NCBI RefSeq assembly: GCF_902497555.1
Contig: NZ_CABVGP010000002.1
Coordinates: forward strand, 632,501-696,500
Direction: 5' to 3'
DNA: 64,000 nt
Source of the DNA: Amycolatopsis camponoti
GTDB lineage: Bacteria > Actinomycetota > Actinomycetes > Mycobacteriales > Pseudonocardiaceae
Within the stretch, counting starts at the first letter, position 1. Every line of letters begins with the position of its first letter. The notes under the pieces were generated by a model. That model had not been told where the DNA came from, did no database searches, and saw only the letters and a list, made by a program, of their open reading frames with translations. Below, one piece after another: positions 57,046 through 64,000 of this stretch. The translations under genes were made by a program, and so were the position numbers.

Positions 57046-57280
57046 GACGCGCCCCTCTCGCCTCTGGCGTCCCAGCCTTGCCGTGGGACGCTCGATGCCG
57101 GTCGCCGATTGTGACAGACCCACCCGGCCAGCGGACCCTCTGTCCGCCGGGCGGGACGTCGGTGTCGCCGGACGGCACCCGGCCTGCGCCGGGCGTAACC
57201 CAGTCGAGTCCGCCGACGTCGTCACCATAGACTTGCAGCTTCCGAGACAACCCGCACAGCACAACCCGGGAGTCACCCGC

Positions 57281-57580
57281 GTGCCCAACATTTCCCGAGA
57301 CGAGGTCGCGCACCTCGCGAAGCTGGCCAGGCTGGCCGTGACCTACGACGAGATCGACGTCTTCGCCGGCCAGCTCGACCAGATCCTGGACTCGGTGGCC
57401 AAGGTGAGCGAGGTCGCCGCCGCCGATGTGCCGCCGACGTCGCACGCCGTGCCGCTGACGAACGTCTTCCGGGAGGACGTCGTCCGTCCCGGGCTCACGC
57501 AGCAGCAGGCGCTGGCCGGCGCGCCGGCCGCCGAGGACGGCCGCTTCCGGGTGCCGCGGATTCTGGGGGAAGAGCAGTGA
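57281..57580 (+). CDS. gatC: Aspartyl/glutamyl-tRNA amidotransferase subunit C
   Basis: 99 residues from [37 protein letters not shown] (in parts) and the C-terminal [11 protein letters not shown] are classical. GatC stabilises the GatA-GatB complex that converts Glu-tRNA(Gln) and Asp-tRNA(Asn) to Gln and Asn forms. GGGAG lies upstream. Its stop overlaps the gatA start by four bases (GTGA). Confidence 0.95.
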   Translation: MPNISRDEVAHLAKLARLAVTYDEIDVFAGQLDQILDSVAKVSEVAAADVPPTSHAVPLTNVFREDVVRPGLTQQQALAGAPAAEDGRFRVPRILGEEQ

Positions 57581-59094
57581 CCGAGCTCATCAAGCTGACC
57601 GCCGCGGAACTGGCGGAAAAAATCCACACGCGTGAGGTGTCCGCGGTCGAGGTCACCCAGGCTCACCTGGACCGGATCACCGAGGTCGACGACCACATCC
57701 ACGCGTTCCTGCACGTCGACACCGCGGGCGCGCTGGCCGCGGCCAAGGCCGTCGACGAGGGCATCGCCGGGGGGAACGCGCCCGTGTCGGCGCTGGCCGG
57801 CGTGCCGCTCGCGCTCAAGGACGTCCTGACCACCGAGGGCGTGCCGACGACCTGTGGTTCGAAAACGCTCGAAGGCTGGATCCCGCCGTACGACGCGACC
57901 GTGACGCGCAAGCTGCGCGAGGCCGGTGTCGTGATTCTCGGCAAGACGAACATGGACGAGTTCGCCATGGGCTCGTCGACCGAGAACTCGGCGTACGGCC
58001 CGACGCACAACCCGTGGGACCACGCCCGCATCCCGGGCGGGTCGGGCGGTGGCTCGTCGGCGTCGATCGCGGCGTTCGAGGCGGCCATCGCGATCGGCAC
58101 CGACACCGGTGGCTCGATCCGGCAGCCAGGGTCCGTCACCGGCACCGTCGGGGTCAAGCCGACCTACGGCGGGGTGTCGCGGTACGGCCTCGTCGCTTTT
58201 TCGTCGTCGCTCGACCAGGCCGGGCCGTGCGCGCGGACAGTGCTCGACGCCGCCCTGCTGCACGAGGTCATCGCCGGGCACGACCCGCTGGACTCGACCT
58301 CCATCGACGCGCCGGTGCCGCCGGTGGTCGCCGCGGCCCGCCAGGGCATGACGGGTGACCTCAAGGGCGTCAAGGTCGGCGTCGTGAAGGAGTTCGGCGG
58401 CGATGGCTACCAGCTGGGCGTGGAGCGGTCGTTCCAGGCCGCGGTCGAGCAGCTGCGGGCGCTCGGGGCCGAGGTCGTCGAGGTCTCTTGTCCGCACTTC
58501 GTCTACGCGCTGCCCGCGTACTACCTGATCGCGCCGAGCGAGGCCTCGTCGAACCTCGCGCGGTTCGACGCCATGCGCTACGGCCTGCGCGTCGCCGACG
58601 ACGGCAACCACAGCGCCGAAGAGGTCATGTCGCTCACCCGCGAGAAGGGCTTCGGCGCCGAGGTGAAGCGGCGCATCATGCTGGGCACCTACGCGTTGTC
58701 GTCCGGCTACTACGACGCCTACTACGGCTCGGCGCAGAAGGTGCGCACGCTGATCACGCGTGACTTCGCGGCCGCGTTCGAAAAGGTCGATGTCCTCGTT
58801 TCGCCCACGACGCCGACCACGGCGTTCAAGATCGGCGAGCGCGTGGACGACCCGATGGCGATGTACCTCGCCGACCTGTGCACGATCCCGTCGAACCTCG
58901 CCGGCAACGCCGCCATGAGCGTGCCGAGCGGGCTGTCCGACGAAGACGGGCTGCCGGTCGGCCTGCAGATCATGGCCCCGGCGCTCGCCGACGACCGGCT
59001 CTACCGGGTCGGCGCCGCCTACGAGGCCGCCCGTGACGCCGCCGCCGGTGGGGCGCTCATCCACAAGGTCCCGGAGCTGGGAGGAACGAAGTGA
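57577..59094 (+). CDS. gatA: Aspartyl/glutamyl-tRNA amidotransferase subunit A
   Basis: 505 residues. Amidase-signature triad Lys81 ([10 protein letters not shown]), cis-Ser156 ([13 protein letters not shown]) and nucleophile Ser180 ([11 protein letters not shown]). It hydrolyses glutamine and channels ammonia to GatB. GTGA overlaps on both sides couple gatC-gatA-gatB. Unlike in M. tuberculosis, no pfkA gene lies between gatA and gatB. Confidence 0.97.
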   Translation: MTELIKLTAAELAEKIHTREVSAVEVTQAHLDRITEVDDHIHAFLHVDTAGALAAAKAVDEGIAGGNAPVSALAGVPLALKDVLTTEGVPTTCGSKTLEGWIPPYDATVTRKLREAGVVILGKTNMDEFAMGSSTENSAYGPTHNPWDHARIPGGSGGGSSASIAAFEAAIAIGTDTGGSIRQPGSVTGTVGVKPTYGGVSRYGLVAFSSSLDQAGPCARTVLDAALLHEVIAGHDPLDSTSIDAPVPPVVAAARQGMTGDLKGVKVGVVKEFGGDGYQLGVERSFQAAVEQLRALGAEVVEVSCPHFVYALPAYYLIAPSEASSNLARFDAMRYGLRVADDGNHSAEEVMSLTREKGFGAEVKRRIMLGTYALSSGYYDAYYGSAQKVRTLITRDFAAAFEKVDVLVSPTTPTTAFKIGERVDDPMAMYLADLCTIPSNLAGNAAMSVPSGLSDEDGLPVGLQIMAPALADDRLYRVGAAYEAARDAAAGGALIHKVPELGGTK

Positions 59095-60596
59095 CTGCCG
59101 TGGCCGAGTTGATGGACTACGCCGACGTCATCGAGCGGTTCGACCCCGTGCTGGGGCTCGAGGTGCACGTCGAGCTGAACACCAACACCAAGATGTTCTG
59201 CGGCTGCGCCAACGAGTTCGGCGGCGAGCCGAACACGAAGGTCTGCCCGACCTGCCTCGGCCTGCCCGGGGCGCTGCCTGCGCTCAACGGCAAGGCGGTC
59301 GAAGGCGCGATCCGGATCGGGCTCGCGCTGAACTGCGAGATCGCCGAGTGGTGCCGGTTCGCCCGGAAGAACTACTTCTACCCGGACATGCCGAAGAACT
59401 TCCAGACGTCGCAGTACGACGAGCCGATCGCCTTCAACGGCTACCTCGACGTCACGCTCGACGACGGCGAGGTCGTGCGCGTCGAGATCGAGCGCGCGCA
59501 CATGGAAGAGGACACCGGGAAGTCGCTGCACGTCGGCGGCGCCACCGGGCGGATCCACGGCGCCGAGCACTCGCTGCTCGACTACAACCGGGCCGGCGTG
59601 CCGCTGATCGAGATCGTCACCAAGACGATCGAGGGCACCGGCGAGCGGGCCCCCGAGGTCGCGCGGGCGTACGTCAGCGCGCTGCGGGACCTGCTGCGCG
59701 CGCTCGACGTGTCCGACGTCCGCATGGACCAGGGCTCGCTGCGGTGCGACGCGAACGTTTCGCTCATGCCGAAGGGCGCCACCGAGTTCGGTACGCGCAC
59801 CGAGACGAAGAACGTCAACTCGCTGCGCAGCGTCGAACGGGCCGTTCGCTACGAGATGACGCGGCAGGCGGCGATCCTCGCCGAAGGCGGCAAGATCAAG
59901 CAGGAGACGCGGCACTTCCAGGAGGCCGACGGCACCACGTCGCCCGGCCGGACGAAGGAGACCGCGGAGGACTACCGGTACTTCCCGGAGCCCGACCTGG
60001 TCCCGATCGCGCCCGCGCGCGAGTGGGTCGAACAGCTGCGCGGCACGCTGCCGGAGATGCCGTCCGAGCGGCGGAAGCGGATCCAGACGGAGTGGTCGCT
60101 TTCCGACGAAGCCCTGCGTGACCTGCTGAACGTCGGTGCCGTCGACCTCGTCGCGGCCACGGTCGAGGCCGGCGCGTCGCCGGACGAGGCGCGCGGCTGG
60201 TGGGTCAACACCCTGGCGCAGGAGGCGAACGCCCGCGAGGTCGAGCTGGCCGACCTGACGATCACGCCGAAGCAGGTGGCCGAGGTCATCGGGCTGGTGT
60301 CCTCCGGCGAGCTGACGAACAAGCTTGCCAAGGAGGTCGTCCAGGGCGTGCTCGCCGGCGAGGGCGAGCCGCGCGAGGTCGTCGAGAAGCGCGGGCTGAA
60401 GGTCGTCTCGGACGACTCGGCGTTGCTCGCGGCGATCGACGAGGCCTTGGCGGGGCAGCCGGACGTCGCGGACAAGATCCGCGGCGGCAAGGTCGCCGCG
60501 GCGGGCGCGATCGTCGGCGCGGTCATGAAGGCGACCAAGGGGCAGGCCGACGCCAAGCGGGTCCGCGAGCTGATCATCGAACGCGTCGGTTCCTGA
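59091..60596 (+). CDS. gatB: Aspartyl/glutamyl-tRNA amidotransferase subunit B
   Basis: 501 residues from GTG overlapping the gatA stop. [57 protein letters not shown] and [11 protein letters not shown] are the GatB/PET112 motifs; the two Cys pairs may bind zinc. The C-terminal GatB/YqeY tail (about 355-500) binds tRNA. It phosphorylates the misacylated Glu or Asp before amidation. Followed three bases later by a small membrane protein gene. Confidence 0.97.
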   Translation: MTAVAELMDYADVIERFDPVLGLEVHVELNTNTKMFCGCANEFGGEPNTKVCPTCLGLPGALPALNGKAVEGAIRIGLALNCEIAEWCRFARKNYFYPDMPKNFQTSQYDEPIAFNGYLDVTLDDGEVVRVEIERAHMEEDTGKSLHVGGATGRIHGAEHSLLDYNRAGVPLIEIVTKTIEGTGERAPEVARAYVSALRDLLRALDVSDVRMDQGSLRCDANVSLMPKGATEFGTRTETKNVNSLRSVERAVRYEMTRQAAILAEGGKIKQETRHFQEADGTTSPGRTKETAEDYRYFPEPDLVPIAPAREWVEQLRGTLPEMPSERRKRIQTEWSLSDEALRDLLNVGAVDLVAATVEAGASPDEARGWWVNTLAQEANAREVELADLTITPKQVAEVIGLVSSGELTNKLAKEVVQGVLAGEGEPREVVEKRGLKVVSDDSALLAAIDEALAGQPDVADKIRGGKVAAAGAIVGAVMKATKGQADAKRVRELIIERVGS

Positions 60597-60599
60597 CCG

Positions 60600-61130
60600 T
60601 TGTCGTTCTCTGTCAAAAGCGTCACCTGGCGCGAGTGGCTCGGCCTGGCGGCCGGGCTGCTCGCGCTGGGCTCGATGTTCCTGCCGTGGACCACGCTGAG
60701 CACCAACAAGCCGGACATCGAGGACATCCTCGCGCAGCTGGACCACAGTGACGTCGTCCGCGACGCGTGGCACTCGAGCTTCTTCGCGTGGTGCCCGCCG
60801 CTGCCGTTGCTGCTGGCCGGGCTGGTCGTGGTTTTCTTCGGGCGAATCCGGAAGGCGCGGGTCAGCGGCCTGCCGCACTTGTGGCTGGCGGTCGCCGTGG
60901 CGGCGCTGCTGCTGATGGTCGTCGGCTGGTTCACGCTGGACTGGGAGTTCGACGCCGACCAGCGTGGCATCTTCGACGCCGCCGGCATCGCCATCGGTCC
61001 CGGCTTCGGCCGGTTCCTCGGGTTGCTGGCCGCGCTCGTGTCGTGCGTAGCCGCTTTCTTGGACATGCGAGCGGCGCGGGCCGAGAGTCGGCAGCCGCGG
61101 AAACGTGAGCCTCGTAGCAAGAGCCGCTGA
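60600..61130 (+). CDS. Four-helix membrane protein downstream of gatB
   Basis: 176 residues from TTG, three bases after gatB. Helices at about 13-31, 62-80, 90-108 and 130-152, with a basic C-terminal tail (RQPRKREPRSKSR). MFLPWTTLS and WFTLDWEFD are typical of small actinobacterial membrane proteins of unknown role. No ribosome site is visible, consistent with translational coupling to gatB. Function unknown. Confidence 0.7.
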   Translation: MSFSVKSVTWREWLGLAAGLLALGSMFLPWTTLSTNKPDIEDILAQLDHSDVVRDAWHSSFFAWCPPLPLLLAGLVVVFFGRIRKARVSGLPHLWLAVAVAALLLMVVGWFTLDWEFDADQRGIFDAAGIAIGPGFGRFLGLLAALVSCVAAFLDMRAARAESRQPRKREPRSKSR

Positions 61131-61283
61131 CTCCTTCCCGGCGACCACGCAACGGTTGAAGTGATGGCGGGCCGGTTTGCGAGGTGACGGCCACGCAACC
61201 GCTGAGGGTTGTGGGCTGTAGCGGCCTTCGCTTTCGCTCGGGGTCGAGTCGTCCGTTCCGGTTGAGGACAAGGGGTGACAACG

Positions 61284-61323
61284 TTGACATTCTTGGCGGC
61301 CGTTGCGTGAGAAAGCGCTTTCT
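61284..61323 (+). promoter_or_regulatory. LacI-type operator with overlapping promoter
   Basis: AGAAAGCGCTTTCT (61310-61323) is a perfect 14-bp palindrome with the central CG of LacI/GalR-family operators. TTGACA (61284-61289) stands 18 bases before TGAGAA (61308-61313), so the operator would overlap the -10. About 390 bases upstream of the sugar-related operon. Confidence 0.7.
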
Positions 61324-61436
61324 GAGACGGTCGAAGAGGCGGGCCGCAGAGGGCTGTGGGCGGCCGGCGGGAGAAACCGGCGACATTGCCGAAGGATCTG
61401 CACGGCGAACGGAATCTGCCAATGACGGGTCTGCGG

Positions 61437-61590
61437 CGGAGGGAGTGCTTCGGCGGCGAGCCGCCATGCGGAGGGAGTGCTTCGGCGGCGGGCCGGCAGG
61501 CGGGAGGCGTACTTCTGCGGTGGGCCGGCCGGAGGGAGTGCTTCGGCGGCGGGGCTGCCAGGCGGAAGGCGTGGCCGCCGAAAAGTCTGT
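61437..61590. repeat. Tandem repeat of about 32 bp, five units
   Basis: Units begin at 61437, 61469, 61501, 61530 and 61563 (periods 32, 32, 29, 33). Units 1, 2 and 4 share an identical 22-base core containing GGGAGTGCTTCGG; units 3 and 5 are diverged. The GGGAGTGCTTC core matches nine of 12 positions of a GGAAGCGCTTCC operator. Units abut directly, so it is not a CRISPR array. Confidence 0.75.
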
Positions 61591-61709
61591 CCGGCGCTAG
61601 CGGTGCGCCGGCGGAAGAGTCGAGCGGCGGATAGCGAGCCGCGAGGGCCCGCGATCCGCAAGGGTCCGGCGGTGGAAGGCGTGCGACGGGCGGCGAGAAG
61701 GAGTGCGGG

Positions 61710-62822
61710 TTGGCTCAAGGAAAGCGCTTGCGGGTTGCCGTCGTCGGGGCCGGGGCTATTGCTGACAGCCACCGCGTCGCCTACCAAGCTCGCCGGGATG
61801 ATGTCGATCTCGTGGCCGTCGCCGATGTCGATGAGGGTCGGGCCCTTGCCTTCTGTGCGGCCACCGAGCACGCCAAGCCCTATCGCGATCTCGATTCCCT
61901 GCTCGCCGAGCAGGAACCCGACCTCGTCTCGATCTGCACACCGCCGGGGCTGCACGTCGAACAGACCAAACGAGTCCTCGAGTGCGGTGCCTGGGTCTGG
62001 TGCGAGAAGCCGCCTTGTCGCTCGCTCGCCGAGTACGACGAGATGACCTCCGCCGAACTCGAGGGGGGTCCGTATGTCTCTTTCGTCTACCAGCAGAGGT
62101 CCGGGTCCGGCGTTGCCCATTTCCGGGAACTGCGCGCGAAGGGCGAACTCGGGCGTCCGCTCGTCGCGCATTGTCAGACCACCTGGTACCGCGATGCCGG
62201 GTACTACGCGGTTCCGTGGCGTGGTCGTTGGGCGACCGAAGGCGGTGGGCCGGCCATGGGGCACGGCATTCACCAGATGGACCTGCTGCTCCACCTGCTC
62301 ACCGACGACGCCGACGGCGACGGCGAGGTCAGCGGGGACGGGGAATGGGCCGAAGTCCAGGCGATGACCGCACGGCTCGTCCACGATGTCGAGACCGAGG
62401 ATGTCTCCACCTCGCTCGTGCGGTTCGGGTCCGGGGCGCTGGCCACCGTCGTCAACAGCGTCCTTTCGCCCGACGAAGTCAGCCGGATCCGGATCGACTG
62501 CGAGCGGGCCACCGTCGAGCTCGCGCACCTCTACGGCCACCGGGCCGAAAACTGGCGGTACACCCCCGCTCCGCACGTTGCCGGAATTCCGACCGAACCG
62601 GCCGAGGACGTCGGCAGCTCGCACGCCGCCGCGCTCGGGCCCGTCTTGGACGCCTATCGGACCAGGCGGCGGCCTCCCTGCAGCGGGGCTGACGGGCGGC
62701 GGGTGCTGGAGTTCGTCGCCGCTCTCTACAAGGCCGCCTTCACCGGGCGAATCGTGCGCCGCGGGGAGATCGGGCCTGGGGATCCCTTCTACCGGGACAT
62801 GGCCGGGGTGAGCGTGGGATGA
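61710..62822 (+). CDS. Gfo/Idh/MocA family oxidoreductase
   Basis: 370 residues from TTG, six bases after AAGGAG. N-terminal Rossmann motif VAVVGAGAIADSH (about residues 10-22), then CTPPGLHVEQTK, the catalytic-type motif EKPP and the C-terminal beta-sheet domain with GHGIHQMDLLLHL (conserved Asp/His region). It oxidises or reduces a sugar or inositol with NAD(P). An operator-like GGAAAGCGCTTGC sits across codons 4-8. Its stop overlaps the PmoA-like start by four bases, so it is the first gene of a sugar operon. Confidence 0.92.
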   Translation: MAQGKRLRVAVVGAGAIADSHRVAYQARRDDVDLVAVADVDEGRALAFCAATEHAKPYRDLDSLLAEQEPDLVSICTPPGLHVEQTKRVLECGAWVWCEKPPCRSLAEYDEMTSAELEGGPYVSFVYQQRSGSGVAHFRELRAKGELGRPLVAHCQTTWYRDAGYYAVPWRGRWATEGGGPAMGHGIHQMDLLLHLLTDDADGDGEVSGDGEWAEVQAMTARLVHDVETEDVSTSLVRFGSGALATVVNSVLSPDEVSRIRIDCERATVELAHLYGHRAENWRYTPAPHVAGIPTEPAEDVGSSHAAALGPVLDAYRTRRRPPCSGADGRRVLEFVAALYKAAFTGRIVRRGEIGPGDPFYRDMAGVSVG

Positions 62823-63739
62823 GCGCGGCGATCACCGTCACTCACCGGCACGGCGACCGCGTGACCGTCGAGGCCGCCGGGGTCCCGCTCATGTCCTATG
62901 TGTACAAGCCGGACCCCGTCGCCTACGAGTCGCGCAAGCCCTACACCCACCCGCTGCGCACCCTGCGGGGAAGGCGCGTCAGCGGCTACCGGCCCGCCGA
63001 CCACCGGTGGCACAAGGGCCTGCAGATGACGTCGAGCCACCTGTCCGGCCAGAACTTCTGGGGTGGCCACACCTACGTCCCCGGCCACTGGTACCAGGAC
63101 CTGCCCGACCGCATCGGCTCGATGCGCCACGACGGGTTCGCCGGCTTCACCGTCGACGGCGATCGGCTGACCTTCACCGAACGGCTCACCTGGGTCGCCC
63201 ACCGCGGTGACGAGTGGGCGCGCGAGCGGCGGGACATCGTCGTCCACTCCGTCGAACCCGGCGAGGGTGCCTGGGCGATCGACTGGGGCATCGAACTGAC
63301 CAACGTCCGCGACGCGCCGCTCGTGTTCGGCAGTCCGACCACCGCCGGCCGCGAGCAGGCCGGGTACACCGGGCTGCACTGGCGGGGCCCGCGTGACTTC
63401 GGCGGTGGCCGCGTCTTCGGGCCCGGTGGTCTCGACGGCGACGACATGATGGGCACGCAAGCGCCGTGGCTGGCCTTCGTCGGCGAACACGACGACGTCG
63501 ACGCGCACTCGACGCTCGTCTTCGCGCATTCGCCGGAAAACGACGACGCGATCCACGAGTCGCACTGGTTCGTCCGGAGCAAGGACACGCCCATGGTGGC
63601 CTTCTCGTGGGCGTTCTTCGAAGAGTTCGCCCTCCCGCCGGGGGAGAGCTTCACGTACCGCTACCGGGTCGTCGTCGCCGATGGAGCGTGGGACCGCGAT
63701 CAGGTGGCCGGGTACCTCGACAGGCACGGATGGTCATGA
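62819..63739 (+). CDS. PmoA-like (DUF6807) family protein
   Basis: 306 residues. KPYTHPLRTLRGRRVSGYRP, DHRWHKGLQM, and GREQAGYTGLHWRGPRDF motifs identify the PmoA-like family, which is widespread in sugar-catabolic clusters of actinomycetes beside Gfo/Idh/MocA genes. A beta-rich galactose-mutarotase-like fold with conserved His/Trp is likely; the reaction is not established. Overlaps both neighbours by four bases (ATGA), so translation is coupled. Confidence 0.9.
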   Translation: MSAAITVTHRHGDRVTVEAAGVPLMSYVYKPDPVAYESRKPYTHPLRTLRGRRVSGYRPADHRWHKGLQMTSSHLSGQNFWGGHTYVPGHWYQDLPDRIGSMRHDGFAGFTVDGDRLTFTERLTWVAHRGDEWARERRDIVVHSVEPGEGAWAIDWGIELTNVRDAPLVFGSPTTAGREQAGYTGLHWRGPRDFGGGRVFGPGGLDGDDMMGTQAPWLAFVGEHDDVDAHSTLVFAHSPENDDAIHESHWFVRSKDTPMVAFSWAFFEEFALPPGESFTYRYRVVVADGAWDRDQVAGYLDRHGWS

Positions 63740-64000
63740 ACGAATTCCCCCTACCGGGTGACATCGGCGTTTCGCACCTGCGCGCCTACGACTGGGAAGC
63801 CGAGGACGGTGTCTGCGGGGGCAGCCCGCACCTGCACCTCGCCTGCACCGAGGCCTACGTCGTCACGGCCGGGCGTGGCGCCGTCCAGACGTTGAGCACC
63901 GGCGGGTACGCCGAGACGCCGCTCGAGCCCGGCGTGATCGCCTGGTTCGCGCCGGGGACCGTCCACCGGATGGTGCAGGGCGGCGGCTTGCGAGTCACCG
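63736..64000 (+). CDS. Cupin-domain protein, N-terminal part (3' end outside window)
   Basis: 88 codons visible, reading off the window. After MNEFPLPGDIGVSHLRAYDW comes a cupin core with HLHLACTEAYVV (two metal-type His and a Glu) and PGVIAWFAPGTVHRMV, the second cupin motif with its His. It probably binds a metal and acts as a sugar-linked isomerase or dioxygenase, or as a sensor. It starts by ATGA overlap with the PmoA-like gene. The open frame has no stop in the window. Confidence 0.8.
   Translation, partial: MNEFPLPGDIGVSHLRAYDWEAEDGVCGGSPHLHLACTEAYVVTAGRGAVQTLSTGGYAETPLEPGVIAWFAPGTVHRMVQGGGLRVT

Larger units (their letters stand above)
61131..61709. other. 579-base gap with operator, promoter-like element and tandem repeat
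   Basis: No gene is supported. From left to right it holds a consensus -35 with a perfect palindrome (61284-61323), a 32-bp tandem repeat (61437-61590), looser GGCGGAAG-type copies up to about 61690, and the AAGGAG site of the next gene (61698-61703). It looks like the long leader of the sugar operon that follows. Confidence 0.6.

Noticed and set aside
61437..61590. Possible CRISPR array
   Set aside because: Units abut with no unique spacers, unit length varies from 29 to 33 bases, and no cas gene is in the window.
61356..61634. 92-residue open frame through the tandem repeat
   Set aside because: Its repetitive GGRRECFGG-like translation is just the DNA repeat read in one frame; other frames are equally open and no ribosome site is seen.
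59019..62624. Very long open frame on the minus strand
   Set aside because: It lies antisense to gatA, gatB and the membrane gene, has Arg/Asp/Val-rich low-complexity sequence and no family motif. Such frames arise from strong GC bias at third codon positions.

Overview
The window is high-GC DNA (GTG and TTG starts, many leaderless genes, tight ATGA/GTGA overlaps) from an actinomycete. The gene content and order point to the Pseudonocardiaceae, and Amycolatopsis is the best guess; this is inference from family knowledge, since no search could be run. The anchor is a chromosomal core whose order matches the Mycobacterium tuberculosis Rv3009c-Rv3032 neighbourhood: gatCAB, an ACT-domain gene, ligA, a MetE-like gene, mnmA, a cysteine desulfurase, an acyltransferase pair, etfAB, a methyltransferase, a GH57 branching enzyme and a GT4 glucosyltransferase. 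No rRNA, tRNA, CRISPR array, transposase, prophage or NRPS/PKS gene was seen.

Region 1 (1-16.4 kb) is a patchwork of small regulator/enzyme units. It holds an XRE regulator divergent from an NmrA-like reductase, an HxlR regulator divergent from a VOC protein, and a four-gene ECF42 sigma-factor operon (DGPF/YCII protein, PPOX-fold protein, VOC protein, sigma factor). That operon has two near-identical candidate promoters, TGTCGA-N17-CGTC. Next come a cell-wall NlpC/P60 protein with a nucleoside hydrolase, a hexapeptide acyltransferase, a GntR-controlled nitrilase/amino-acid permease pair with a clear operator, a NADAR protein and threonine dehydratase.

Region 2 (16.5-24.1 kb) is the glyoxylate bypass: ramB divergent from aceA (isocitrate lyase), then aceB (malate synthase), with RamB-type boxes between ramB and aceA. 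It is bracketed by two same-strand paralogous pairs, each a SigE-family ECF sigma factor plus a single-pass membrane protein.

Region 3 (24.1-37.1 kb) has a TetR/DUF1348 divergent unit with two operators, a methyltransferase, two very small secreted peptides (one ending in a two-cysteine decapeptide, one histidine-rich), and a polymethylated-glucan-like locus (GT4, GH57, methyltransferase). A carbohydrate block (GH2, ROK regulator, DUF1479 oxygenase, His-rich peptide) separates the GT4 gene from the GH57 operon. A DegV protein closes the region.

Region 4 (37.1-60.6 kb) is the conserved core: etfBA, an OlsB/OlsA-like acyltransferase pair, an oxidoreductase, an unusual kinase-remnant/LuxR fusion, an MFS pump behind a MerR-type promoter, cysteine desulfurase-mnmA, a DUF222 protein with a decayed HNH site, GNATs, an MBL hydrolase, a scramblase-like protein, ligA, the ACT protein and gatCAB. 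Region 5 (60.6-64 kb) is a membrane protein, a 579-base gap with a perfect LacI-type palindrome and a 32-bp tandem repeat, and the start of a coupled sugar-related operon (Gfo/Idh/MocA, PmoA-like, cupin) that runs off the window.
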